Shown here: piece by piece, positions 16,735-24,797 of the stretch
Position numbering within the stretch: position 1 is the first letter of the stretch
How the letters are laid out: every line of letters begins with the position of its first letter
NCBI RefSeq assembly: GCF_009017275.1
Contig: NZ_WBZC01000048.1
Coordinates: forward strand, 1 to 39,729
Reading direction: 5' to 3'
Length of the DNA: 39,729 nt
DNA from: Alkaliphilus pronyensis
GTDB taxonomy: Bacteria; Bacillota; Clostridia; Peptostreptococcales; Natronincolaceae
Translations under genes and position numbers: made by a program
Notes under the pieces: model-generated
What the model saw: only the letters and a program-made list of their open reading frames with translations
Told to the model about the DNA's origin: nothing
The model's database searches: none

Positions 16735-17694
16735 GTGAGAGGTTTTAAATTAAAAGCAAAAAATATTATTCTGTTTGCCAGCCTAGTAATTATATTGTCC
16801 ACTTCTCTAGCTTGGAGTACTATAAATTATCGTGGAGAAATAGTTAGCTTCTTTAAAACTGTAAATGTACCCTATAACGATTCTGTAGGTGATGTTGTTT
16901 CGATATTTGCAAACATTAACTTAAATGGAGAGGCAAGAGGTGATGTGGTAGCGGTTTTTGGCAATGTCACAATAAATGGCAAAGCAAATAATGACGTTGT
17001 GGCAGTATTTGGTGGTATTAATGTTTCACGAAACGGAGAAATCAGAAGAGATGCAATATCAGTTCTAGGTCATGGAATAGTTAATAATGGAAGTATTAAT
17101 CGTGATAGAATTAGTGTATTGTCGATAATGCCATTTGGGGCACCACCAATAGGTATACTATTTATACTGGGGGCAATTTTTATATTAATAAAGCAAATAC
17201 TTGCTTATATCCTTTCTGTAATAGCTGTACTGTTTTTTAATGAACGGTTTGACCGTATGGCATCGGATATTAGCTTTGATATAGGTAAAAAAGCATTAAT
17301 AGGCCTGTTAGTGTATTTTGGGGCATGGGTATTGATAGCTATTTTAGTAGTAATTGTAATAGGAATACCATTAGTTGTTCTATTGATTCCAGCCATAGGT
17401 CTAATAGAGTTTGCTGGAAACACAACTGTTAAGTTAGCAATAGGAAGAAATATAAAAAATAGACTTAATAATAACTGGAGCTTGATGATGGAATTACTGG
17501 TTGGTACTATTATATTCACCTTAATTGAAATAACTATTATTGGTAAAGTGTTCACAATGGCATTAAAATTTATTGGTATGGGTGAGATTATAGATAGCAG
17601 ATTTGGTGAAGAGAAAAAACTGCCACCTAAGCCACCTATAAATACCACGAATGAAGGTTTTCTTGAGAAAGGAAATGACGAAAATGCCGAGTAA
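16735..17694 (+). CDS. Membrane protein with bactofilin-like repeats (first copy)
   Basis: 319 residues. After an N-terminal membrane segment (about 10-28) comes a short beta-helix-like repeat region (about 50-125) with recurring GDVVAVFGNVTINGKANNDVV units, as in bactofilin/polymer-forming domains. Three or four membrane helices follow (about 135-170, 190-240 and 250-275) with IGIPLVVLLIPAIG, and then a polar proline-rich tail (EEKKLPPKPPINTT). The topology would put the repeats outside the membrane, unlike cytoplasmic bactofilins. The start is GTG 16735 with AGGAGGGG six bases before it. It belongs to the sigma operon and is a paralogue of the next gene. It is probably an envelope-stability factor under ECF control; function not established. 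Confidence 0.8.
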   Translation: MRGFKLKAKNIILFASLVIILSTSLAWSTINYRGEIVSFFKTVNVPYNDSVGDVVSIFANINLNGEARGDVVAVFGNVTINGKANNDVVAVFGGINVSRNGEIRRDAISVLGHGIVNNGSINRDRISVLSIMPFGAPPIGILFILGAIFILIKQILAYILSVIAVLFFNERFDRMASDISFDIGKKALIGLLVYFGAWVLIAILVVIVIGIPLVVLLIPAIGLIEFAGNTTVKLAIGRNIKNRLNNNWSLMMELLVGTIIFTLIEITIIGKVFTMALKFIGMGEIIDSRFGEEKKLPPKPPINTTNEGFLEKGNDENAE

Positions 17695-18856
17695 AATTAA
17701 TAATTCTAAAGGACTTATATTTTGTATTATAGCAACCTTGCTAATTGCCTCTTTAGTAGTTACCTTTAGCTACTCAAAAGAGGATACTGTAAATAGCATA
17801 ATCAATGAATTAGAAGTAATAGAGGGAGATTATATAATTGCAGAAGAGTACGTAGTAAACAAAGGTGTTATTATAGGTGATTTTATTTCCGCAAGTAACC
17901 AAGTTGAAAACCATGGAATGGTTGAAGGGGACATAATCGCAGTGTCTGCTAGTTTGTTGCTTAAGGGAAAGCTTAAGGGTGATTTAAGAACAGCTACTAC
18001 TGAGGCAACTATTGATGGTGAAATAAATAGGAATGCCACTATATTTGCAAATCATATTTTAATAAGTGATGATGCTGTTATCGATGGAAGCATACATACC
18101 TTTGCAAATACTGTCAACATTAAGGGCTTTGTTGGAGGAGACGTAAGAGGAGCCGTTGCCAGTAGCTTTATTAGTGGTAATATAAAGGGGAATGTAACCC
18201 TTTATACAAACAGAATAGAATTTGAACCAGGAGCCTTAATAGAAGGTGATTTAACATATATCAGTGAAAATCAACAGAATATAGATAAGCAATATGTAAA
18301 GGGTACTATTAAACATAAATATCCTACAGCACTAAGTGCTGAAAAGCAGATTGAAAACCACATAGATAGATGGAAGGCCTTTTCTATAATTAGAAGGATA
18401 GTGTTTTTAATATCATATTTAGCTATTGGTAGTTTTTCTATAATGATGTTTAAAAAACCCTTTATTAGAGCTGCTTCCATTGTTCAAGAAAAGTCATGGG
18501 TTAATTTACTGGTGGGACTAGGAGCATTAATAGGAATACCTATATTAGCAGTTCTGTTTATGCTTTTGATTATTGGAATACCTCTTGGTGTTATTCTTGT
18601 AGCACTGTATGGTATATTAATATATCTAGCAAAAATTCCAGTGGAAATATGGCTTGGTAATAAAATATATAGAGAATCACCACATCCAGTTATATCCTTT
18701 TTAATTGGTAGTCTATTGTTACAAGCAACTCTATTGGTTCCTATAGTTGGTTGGTGGGCATCAAAGGCAGTTATGGTGGTAGGAATAGGTGCTACTTTAA
18801 TAATGATAAAGGAGTATTATAAAGGCAAGGAATATGGAATAGGTAATAGGGAATAG
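17684..18856 (+). CDS. Membrane protein with bactofilin-like repeats (second copy)
   Basis: About 390 residues. One N-terminal membrane helix (about 10-30) is followed by a longer repeat region (about 45-210) of units such as GDFISASNQVENHGMVEGD and NTVNIKGFVGGDVRGAV, then four membrane segments with the LLIIGIPLGVILVALYG motif shared with the previous gene. ATG 17684 follows GAGAAAGGA and overlaps the previous CDS by 11 bases; ATGs at 17651 and 17675 are less well placed. The last residues (YGIGNRE) and the stop codon are encoded by GGAATAG/GGTAATA heptamers that continue into repeat island 3, so the tail appears to have been supplied by repeat DNA. Confidence 0.8.
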   Translation: MPSKINNSKGLIFCIIATLLIASLVVTFSYSKEDTVNSIINELEVIEGDYIIAEEYVVNKGVIIGDFISASNQVENHGMVEGDIIAVSASLLLKGKLKGDLRTATTEATIDGEINRNATIFANHILISDDAVIDGSIHTFANTVNIKGFVGGDVRGAVASSFISGNIKGNVTLYTNRIEFEPGALIEGDLTYISENQQNIDKQYVKGTIKHKYPTALSAEKQIENHIDRWKAFSIIRRIVFLISYLAIGSFSIMMFKKPFIRAASIVQEKSWVNLLVGLGALIGIPILAVLFMLLIIGIPLGVILVALYGILIYLAKIPVEIWLGNKIYRESPHPVISFLIGSLLLQATLLVPIVGWWASKAVMVVGIGATLIMIKEYYKGKEYGIGNRE

Positions 18857-19130
18857 GTAATAGGTAATAGGGAAAACAAGAAAACAATAATTGAAAATGG
18901 AAAATGGAAAACTAAAAATTACAAATCAAAATTGAAAATTGAAAATGGAAAGTTGAAAATGATAAACCTTAAAGAAAATGTAAAGTTGAGAATTAAGAGT
19001 TGAGAATTAAGAATTAAGAGTTAAGAACATAAAAGAAATGTTGAATGTTAAATGAAAAAACAAATGAGTAATTAGTAATGAAAAACCAAAAAATAAAATT
19101 AAAAGTTAAAAATTAAAAGTTACAAATGAT
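18836..19130 (+). repeat. Heptamer-repeat island 3
   Basis: Begins inside the last codons of the preceding gene with GGAATAG/GGTAATA units. It continues as AAAATGG/AAAATTG, (A/G)TTAAGA and AATGTTG blocks, with GGAAAACAAGAAAAC at 18871-18885 corresponding to the GAAAACAAGAAGAC of islands 1 and 2. The AATGTTGAATGTTAAATG block (19036-19053 region) is also found at the end of island 1. No gene is seen until the small reverse-strand frame at 19214. Confidence 0.88.
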
Positions 19131-19188
19131 AATTGAAAATTAAAGCAAAAGATAAAAACAAGATTAAAAAATATCCATAAATAGCATA

Positions 19189-19220
19189 AGAGAGTCTAAA
19201 AAGCAGACTCTCTTTAATGT
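19189..19220. terminator. Hairpin at the end of the small reverse gene
   Basis: AGAGAGTCT (19189-19197) pairs with AGACTCTCT (19205-19213) around an eight-base loop, followed on the + strand by TTTAATGTTTTT. It abuts the stop codon of the 55-residue frame. It could stop transcription coming out of island 3. Confidence 0.6.
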
Positions 19221-19381
19221 TTTTCATTATTAGGATAATTGGGAGCATCCTTTACCATAGATAATATTGCTCTTGTTGTTGAATTAACTGGCTCCAGCAT
19301 ACCATCTGACATTATGTTTTCATTGCTTAATCTTTCATATATTGTTTTATTATTTCTTTTTTTGATGTTTCTTCTAGCCAT
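19214..19381 (-). CDS. Small conserved-looking hypothetical protein, 55 residues
   Basis: A short frame read right to left. AAGGAG lies eight bases before its ATG (19379-19381) and a hairpin follows directly after the stop. The product starts MARRNIKKRNNKTIYERL, is basic at its N-terminus, has no membrane segment and ends DAPNYPNNEKH. I do not recognise the family. The good ribosome-binding site, terminator and codon use argue that it is real. It is divergent from tsaD and sits between repeat island 3 and the tsaD promoter region. Confidence 0.6.
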   Translation of the reverse strand: MARRNIKKRNNKTIYERLSNENIMSDGMLEPVNSTTRAILSMVKDAPNYPNNEKH

Positions 19382-19517
19382 AAAATCAGCTCCTTTTGGT
19401 TAGTATTTACCTATATTTAAAAAATAGACAGCAAAAAAAAGGAAAATTTATATAAAAATTAATATCAAAGGGCTATAATGTTATAATAGGAATAGAAGTA
19501 AAGAGGAGAGATTAATC

Positions 19518-20552
19518 ATGAGGCAACAAAATTTGGATAATGTTATTACCTTAGCTATAGAGACAAGCTGTGATGAAACATCCGTAAGTGTTTTAAAAAA
19601 TGGTAGGCAAGTATTGTCTAATGTAATAGCTTCGCAAATTCAACAGCATAAAATATTTGGTGGAGTAGTTCCTGAAGTGGCTTCACGAAAGCATATAGAA
19701 AACATTAATCAGGTAATAAATAAGGCTTTATTAGAAGCCAATGTAACCTTTAATGAAGTAACTCATGTTGCTACCACCTACGGTCCGGGCTTAGTAGGAG
19801 CCTTACTTGTGGGCTTGTCGGCAGCTAAAGCCATTGCCTATGCCCTTGATATACCCTTAAATGGAGTAAATCATATTGAAGGTCATATCTATGCAAATTT
19901 TATTGAAGATATTAACCTAGAGCCTCCCTTTTTATCCTTAGTGGTTTCTGGAGGACATACCCATTTAATACTGATGAAGGACTATGGTGTATATGAAATT
20001 ATAGGTAAAACAAGGGATGATGCAGCAGGTGAAGCCTTTGATAAAATAGCCAGAGCATTGGGCTTAAGCTATCCAGGAGGACCAGAAATTGATAGACTTG
20101 CAAAGGAAGGTAATAAAGATGCCATTAGCTTTCCCAGAGCATATCTTGAGGAGGGAAGCTACGACTTTAGCTTTAGTGGACTTAAATCTGCCGTATTAAA
20201 CCATTTAAACTCTAAAAGGATGAAGGGAGAAAATATTAATAGGGCGGATATAGCAGCCAGCTTTCAAGAGGCAGTAGTAGAGGTATTAACAGAAAAGGCT
20301 ATAGCCTGTGGAAAAGAAATGGGTATAAATACAATATGCTTAGCAGGTGGAGTTGCCGCCAATAGTAGGCTGAGAAATATGCTTAGCAAAAGATGTCAAG
20401 AGGAGTCTATAATATTAAAATACCCATCCATTAAGCTTTCTACTGACAATGCTGCAATGATAGGCTGTGCAGGCTGTTATAAATACATTAAGGGCTTTAA
20501 GTCAGAGTTAGATTTAAATGCAATACCTAACTTAAAAATTGGTGAAGGCTAG
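19518..20552 (+). CDS. tsaD: tRNA N6-threonylcarbamoyltransferase TsaD
   Basis: The catalytic subunit that transfers the threonylcarbamoyl group to A37 of tRNA, with TsaB and TsaE. It has 344 residues, normal length. Seen: [11 protein letters not shown] near residue 15, [14 protein letters not shown] at about 50-63, [12 protein letters not shown], the metal-binding [10 protein letters not shown] (HxxxH), [27 protein letters not shown] and [17 protein letters not shown] lies ahead of the ATG. TATAAT-like sequences at 19474 and 19482 suggest its own promoter, consistent with its separation from tsaE-tsaB-rimI. Equivalent to B. subtilis gcp. Confidence 0.97.
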   Translation: MRQQNLDNVITLAIETSCDETSVSVLKNGRQVLSNVIASQIQQHKIFGGVVPEVASRKHIENINQVINKALLEANVTFNEVTHVATTYGPGLVGALLVGLSAAKAIAYALDIPLNGVNHIEGHIYANFIEDINLEPPFLSLVVSGGHTHLILMKDYGVYEIIGKTRDDAAGEAFDKIARALGLSYPGGPEIDRLAKEGNKDAISFPRAYLEEGSYDFSFSGLKSAVLNHLNSKRMKGENINRADIAASFQEAVVEVLTEKAIACGKEMGINTICLAGGVAANSRLRNMLSKRCQEESIILKYPSIKLSTDNAAMIGCAGCYKYIKGFKSELDLNAIPNLKIGEG

Positions 20553-20655
20553 AAATTGGAAAATACTGATGCTAATACTTTATATTGCCGGTATAATGTG
20601 TTTTGTCACTATGTTATAATCAAGGTGAACAAATACCATTAAAGGGGGATTATAA

Positions 20656-20820
20656 TTGGAAATGCTAAACTGGATGAGAAAAGTAGACGCAGACATGAGT
20701 AAAATGGACTTATTAGATATTATTGATAATATGCACGAAGTTATAAACTCATTACTTGAAAAGAACAAAGAAAATGAAGTTTATATTAAAAGCTTAAAGG
20801 AAACTGTAAACCAAAAATAA
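20656..20820 (+). CDS. Small helical hypothetical protein, 54 residues
   Basis: An open frame starting at TTG 20656, seven bases after AAGGGGG; an ATG at 20662 is the alternative. The product (LNWMRKVDADMSKMDLLDII, then a polar ...SLLEKNKENEVYIKSLKET) is predicted to be all-helical and acidic, and is perhaps a coiled coil. TATAAT at 20615-20620 could be its -10 box. A strong terminator follows the stop. No family recognised. The intact signals on both sides make it a likely gene. Confidence 0.55.
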   Translation: MEMLNWMRKVDADMSKMDLLDIIDNMHEVINSLLEKNKENEVYIKSLKETVNQK

Positions 20821-20856
20821 ATAAAGAAAATAATTTTACTACATAGTTATGTAAAT

Positions 20857-20893
20857 AAAAATACTCCTCCATATATTTATGAGGAGTATTTTT
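20857..20893 (+). terminator. Intrinsic terminator
   Basis: A 13-pair stem of AAAAATACTCCTC (20857-20869) with GAGGAGTATTTTT (20881-20893). The T-run is at the 3' arm, and it also works in reverse. It closes the tsaD/small-gene unit. Confidence 0.85.
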
Positions 20894-20914
20894 ATGCATT
20901 GCTTTTATATTATG

Positions 20915-21043
20915 ATATCCACAGTGAAAACACATCAAAAATGTGGATAATGTGGAAAAAGAGGTGAATAAACATATATTGTCCTTATCCAATGTGGATA
21001 AATATGTGGAATCTGTGGATAAGTTGTGGATGAGTGTGGATTA
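20915..21043. promoter_or_regulatory. DnaA-box cluster between tsaD and the ABC-F gene
   Basis: Seen: three perfect DnaA boxes on the reverse strand (TGTGGATAA at 20942-20950, 20993-21001 and 21014-21022). There are one-mismatch boxes at 20915-20923 (ATATCCACA, + strand), 21025-21033 (TGTGGATGA) and 21035-21043 (TGTGGATTA), and weaker ones at 20951, 20985 and 21005. Most share one orientation, and the last four are spaced 9-11 bases apart, about one helical turn. There is no dnaA, dnaN or replication gene nearby, so an oriC is unlikely. A DnaA-titrating or regulatory cluster is more likely. From memory, B. subtilis has such a cluster at the equivalent gcp-ydiF gap. Confidence 0.8.
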
Positions 21044-21162
21044 ATTTTACTCAATGAATTATCCAACAAATATATGAGGCTTTCTACAAATTTCGAGTTT
21101 ACATAACAAAGATACCAGTCGTTTTAATTAGATAAATGATTTAATTTGTATATTATAGGGTG

Positions 21163-21720
21163 TTAAAAACTATTAAATCTATTATAGGGGTGTAAATTAT
21201 TTTTTAATAGTGCAAGGTTAATGGTTTTACTTACAAATACTGCTATTCCCACCTTAAGCATATCTAATAATATAAAGGGAGCTGCCCCATATGCAAATGC
21301 AAGTCTCCAACTAAGTGAAGATGCAAATTTAAGCTGAGCTACTCCTAAAGAATAAATAAGTACTAGAGAAATAAACATAGAAATAAAGGATGTTAATACA
21401 CCCTGACTTCTTTCATGAGCTAACCCAATTAAGCCAGCAGCTAATGGAAATGAAAGCAAAAAACCCCCAGTTGGTCCAACTAAAATAGATATACCACCGC
21501 TCATGCCTGCAAATACAGGTATTCCTATGGAACCTAACAATAAATAGACAATTTGAGACATAACTGCCAGTTTACTGCCTAATATTGCACCTGATAGACA
21601 TACAGCAATAATTTGTAATGTAAAGGGTACTGGTGTTGGCAATGGAATTACAATCTGTGAGAAAACTGCAGTTATACCAGAAAAAAAAGCTATAAGAATC
21701 ATGTTTTTCGTTGAGTTCAT
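21163..21720 (-). CDS. bioY: Biotin transporter BioY (ECF S-component)
   Basis: A 185-residue membrane protein with about six helices. BioY signatures seen: IPLPTPVPFTLQIIAVCLSGAILG at about 25-48, LLLGSIGIPVFAGMSGG, and GPTGGFLLSFPLAAGLIG. It captures biotin for uptake, alone or with EcfAT, which are not in this window. AGGAGG precedes the ATG. A BirA-type operator immediately upstream (21736-21765) shows control by biotin. It breaks the tsaD-ydiF pair with respect to B. subtilis. Confidence 0.95.
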   Translation of the reverse strand: MNSTKNMILIAFFSGITAVFSQIVIPLPTPVPFTLQIIAVCLSGAILGSKLAVMSQIVYLLLGSIGIPVFAGMSGGISILVGPTGGFLLSFPLAAGLIGLAHERSQGVLTSFISMFISLVLIYSLGVAQLKFASSLSWRLAFAYGAAPFILLDMLKVGIAVFVSKTINLALLKNNLHPYNRFNSF

Positions 21721-21735
21721 ACTAGTGCCTCCTTT

Positions 21736-21765
21736 GGTTAACCTACATACAAAGTATGGTTTACA
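21736..21765 (-). promoter_or_regulatory. BirA (biotin repressor) operator of bioY
   Basis: On the reverse strand TGTAAACC is followed by 14 bases and GGTTAACC. This is the inverted TGTNAACC-N14/15-GGTTNACA operator bound by biotinyl-AMP-loaded BirA. It lies 15-45 bases upstream of the bioY ATG. Confidence 0.85.
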
Positions 21766-21782
21766 GTAATAGTTTATATGGA

Positions 21783-23711
21783 CTAGGTGGAAATGTCAAC
21801 AAAAGATTCCCATTCATCATAAAGCTTTTGTAAGTAGGCTTTAACCTGTTGGGTTTTCAGTTGAACTTCTTTACTTTTTTCAGGGCTTGAATAAATATCT
21901 TCCTGACACATTAAGCCCTCCAAATTAGATAACTCCTCCTCCTGCTTCAGAATATCTGCCTCTAATCTTTGTATGTTTTTCTTAATATCCCTTAAACGAT
22001 TTAATTCTTCCTTTTCTTTACGACGCTCCTCCTTTAGCTTTGTCTTTGTTTTCTCTTCAATAAAGCCTTGGGAACTATTCTCTAATCTTTCATTTTTCTT
22101 AAATAAATAGTATTCGTAGTTTCCTAAATATGCTTCTATGCCTTGAGAGTTAAGCTCAATAGTTTTGGTTGATATACGGTTTAGAAAATAACGATCATGG
22201 GAAATAACAAGTACAGTACCATCATAATTAATTAATGCCTCCTCTAAAACCTCCTTAGAGACAATATCTAAGTGATTGGTGGGCTCGTCCAAAAGCAAAA
22301 AATTAGAATTAGAAAGTATTAGCTTTAGTAGCGAAGCTCTAGCCTTTTCACCACCACTAAGGGTAGAAATAGTCCTGAAAACATCGTCACCATGAAAAAG
22401 AAATCTACCTAATAAGGTTCTTACCTCGGTTTCTGTTTTACTGGGATGTTCATCCCATATCTCATCTATAAGGGTTTTGTTCATACTAAGATTTTGCTGC
22501 TCCTGGTCATAGTAGCCTATTTCAACACGATGGCCTAAATAAAATTCACCACCATTATAGGGTAGTTCATTTAATAGAATTTTAAATAGAGTAGATTTAC
22601 CTATACCATTTGGTCCAATAAGGGCAACCCTTTCACCTCGATATATATTAAAGGTAACATTATCAAACAGCTTAACTTCATCAAAGGACTTACAAAGCTC
22701 CTTAATGGAAAGTACATTTTCACCACTCTTTATTTCAGCTGTAAAACCTATACTAGCTTTCTTTTTTAATTGCTGAGGCATTTCAATTACATCTACTTTA
22801 CTTAATTGCTTTTCACGACTTTTTGCACGATTCATCAGCTTTTCAGTACCATGCTGCTTAAGCCTACGAATAATATCCTTTTGCTTATTTATTTCTTGCT
22901 GCTGATTCTCATAAGCCCTCATTTGCTGTTCTAAAATAGCTCTTTTCTTTTCCATATACAATGAATAGTTACCTTTATAGCTGGTTACCTGTTGATCTTC
23001 TACTTCTAGTATACTTGTTACCAATTGATCTAAAAAGAAGCGGTCGTGGGATATCATAAGAATGGTACCAGAGAAGTCCTTTAAAAAGCCTTCAAGCCAC
23101 TCTACCGCTTGAATATCCAAATGATTTGATGGCTCATCTAAAAGTAGTATGTCAGGCTTAGATAAGAGAAGCTTCACTAGGGTTAATCGAGTTTTTTCAC
23201 CACCGCTTAATTGGGCTACAGTTTTATCAAAATCATCATCAGAAAAGCCAAGTCCCTTTAGTACACCCCTTACTTCACTTCTATAACCATATCCATTATT
23301 CTTTTCAAAATCCTCCATTAATGAAGCGTATTCATTCATTAAGCTATCTATATTCTTTTTGCTTTCATTATCCTTTGACAATGTAGCAATCTCTAATTCT
23401 TTATGTCTAAGGGATTGTTCTAGGTCTATTACGTATTGATATATAGAAAGTGCCTCTTCAAAAATAGTTTTATCCTCATGAAAAACTGCACTTTGCTCAA
23501 GGTATCCAATTGTAGTTGATTTAGCGATAAAAAGGTCTCCTGTATCATAGGATATTTGCTTTGTTAGTATTTTTAGGAGAGTTGATTTACCTGCACCATT
23601 AACACCTATTAAGCCAACCTTATCGCCTTTGTTTACACTAAAGGTTACATTTTCAAGTATAGTATCAATACCATAGGATTTTGAAATGTTATTGCAGGAT
23701 AAAATAATCAT
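21783..23711 (-). CDS. ydiF: ABC-F family ATP-binding protein (YdiF-like)
   Basis: A 642-residue soluble protein with two ABC domains and no membrane segment. First domain: Walker A GVNGAGKST near 38, signature LSGGEKTRL, Walker B LLLDEPSNHLD. Then an arginine/lysine-rich P-site linker (EINKQKDIIRRLKQHGTEKL region). Second domain: GPNGIGKST, LSGGEKARASLL, LLLDEPTNHLD. A C-terminal coiled coil (about 550-635) follows. ABC-F proteins act on the ribosome as translation or quality-control factors. The start at 23711 follows AGGAGG; a longer in-frame reading lacks such a site. Orthologous position to B. subtilis ydiF, beside rex. Confidence 0.94.
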   Translation of the reverse strand: MIILSCNNISKSYGIDTILENVTFSVNKGDKVGLIGVNGAGKSTLLKILTKQISYDTGDLFIAKSTTIGYLEQSAVFHEDKTIFEEALSIYQYVIDLEQSLRHKELEIATLSKDNESKKNIDSLMNEYASLMEDFEKNNGYGYRSEVRGVLKGLGFSDDDFDKTVAQLSGGEKTRLTLVKLLLSKPDILLLDEPSNHLDIQAVEWLEGFLKDFSGTILMISHDRFFLDQLVTSILEVEDQQVTSYKGNYSLYMEKKRAILEQQMRAYENQQQEINKQKDIIRRLKQHGTEKLMNRAKSREKQLSKVDVIEMPQQLKKKASIGFTAEIKSGENVLSIKELCKSFDEVKLFDNVTFNIYRGERVALIGPNGIGKSTLFKILLNELPYNGGEFYLGHRVEIGYYDQEQQNLSMNKTLIDEIWDEHPSKTETEVRTLLGRFLFHGDDVFRTISTLSGGEKARASLLKLILSNSNFLLLDEPTNHLDIVSKEVLEEALINYDGTVLVISHDRYFLNRISTKTIELNSQGIEAYLGNYEYYLFKKNERLENSSQGFIEEKTKTKLKEERRKEKEELNRLRDIKKNIQRLEADILKQEEELSNLEGLMCQEDIYSSPEKSKEVQLKTQQVKAYLQKLYDEWESFVDIST

Positions 23712-23745
23712 AAGCTTTCCTCCTAAGATATTAGGTAATATAAAC

Positions 23746-23774
23746 ATTTTAACAAAAATTATTACTTCTATAAA
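23746..23774 (-). promoter_or_regulatory. Likely sigma-A promoter of the ABC-F gene
   Basis: On the reverse strand TTTATA, 17 bases, TAAAAT (23751-23746), about 35 bases before the ABC-F start codon. The match is fair. Confidence 0.5.
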
Positions 23775-23957
23775 GAGATTCAAGTAAATTATGATAATAC
23801 TTTATGTATAATGTATTATAATTTAAAACCAACAAAATCCCTTAATTGTATTGATTTTTATGTAATTATAACTTAAAATAAAGAAAACTTAATTACACTT
23901 ATTTCGAAGCTTTACGATGCTTTTCTACCACTGTATAGTTATGCTATTATGTGTAAA

Positions 23958-23986
23958 TTGACATAAGGTGATTTCATTGCTATAAT
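23958..23986 (+). promoter_or_regulatory. Sigma-A promoter of rex
   Basis: TTGACA (23958-23963), 17 bases, TATAAT (23981-23986): perfect consensus. The start codon of rex is 136 bases downstream. No clear Rex operator (TTGTTAA-type palindrome) is seen nearby. Confidence 0.85.
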
Positions 23987-24121
23987 AGTACCTAGCTAAA
24001 ATAGGAAAAAAATTGAAGGTGGGATAAATACAATAGTCTAAATATGATATAAGACTAATAGAATATAAGTAATTAATATAATATTGTATAGAAATAAACG
24101 GGATTGGAGGACAAGATACCC

Positions 24122-24772
24122 ATGAATAGAGATTATGCAGATGTATCAATGGCAGTAATCAGAAGGCTACCAAAGTATCACAGATATTTAAAGGATTTAA
24201 TGGAGAAGGAGATATATAGAATATCCTCCAGAGAATTAAGTCGTTTGATAGGTTTTACTGCTTCGCAAATTAGACAGGATTTAAATTGCTTTGGAGGTTT
24301 TGGACAACAGGGCTATGGATATAATGTTGAAGAGCTATACAATGAAATAGGGAAAATATTAGGGCTACATAAAAACTATACTACTGTTATTATTGGTGCT
24401 GGTAATCTAGGACAAGCAATAGCTAATTATCCAAGCTTTATAAAATACGGATTTCAATTATTAGGATTATTTGATGTTAATCCAAAGCTTATGGGAATGA
24501 AAATTAGAGATATTAATATTATGGATGTTGATTTACTAGAAGACTTTGTAAGAGAAAACAAAATAGAAATTGGAATAATCTGTACACCAAAGGAAGTTGC
24601 TCAAAACATAGCTGATAAGTTGACTAAAGCCAATATAAATGGAATTTGGAATTTTGCACCTGTAGATATTAAAGTTCCTAATAATGTAACAGTTGAAAAT
24701 GTACATTTAAGTGAAAGCTTGTTTATTCTATCCTATCTACTTAATGAAAAAGAACACTTTAAAAAAAAATAA
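24122..24772 (+). CDS. rex: Redox-sensing transcriptional repressor Rex
   Basis: Rex senses the NADH/NAD+ ratio and represses fermentation and redox genes. It has 216 residues. The N-terminal winged helix (about 8-75) includes ISSRELSRLIGFTASQIRQDLNCFGGFGQQGYGY, the family hallmark. The Rossmann domain starts with VIIGAGNLGQAIANY near 90 and ends with a domain-swapped helix. ATG 24122 lies ten bases after GGAGGA; a TTG upstream overlaps that site. The MarR gene follows after 25 bases. Equivalent to B. subtilis rex (ydiH). Confidence 0.97.
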   Translation: MNRDYADVSMAVIRRLPKYHRYLKDLMEKEIYRISSRELSRLIGFTASQIRQDLNCFGGFGQQGYGYNVEELYNEIGKILGLHKNYTTVIIGAGNLGQAIANYPSFIKYGFQLLGLFDVNPKLMGMKIRDINIMDVDLLEDFVRENKIEIGIICTPKEVAQNIADKLTKANINGIWNFAPVDIKVPNNVTVENVHLSESLFILSYLLNEKEHFKKK

Positions 24773-24797
24773 ATGATAGAATAAAAAAGGTGATGGA

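Noticed and set aside
17205-17648. Open frame of 147 codons opposite the first bactofilin-like gene
   Set aside because: Shadow of the coding strand; no start signal and no recognisable domain.
20915-21043. Chromosomal origin oriC
   Set aside because: DnaA boxes are present but dnaA, dnaN, rpmH or other origin-linked genes are not, and the neighbourhood matches the gcp-ydiF region.
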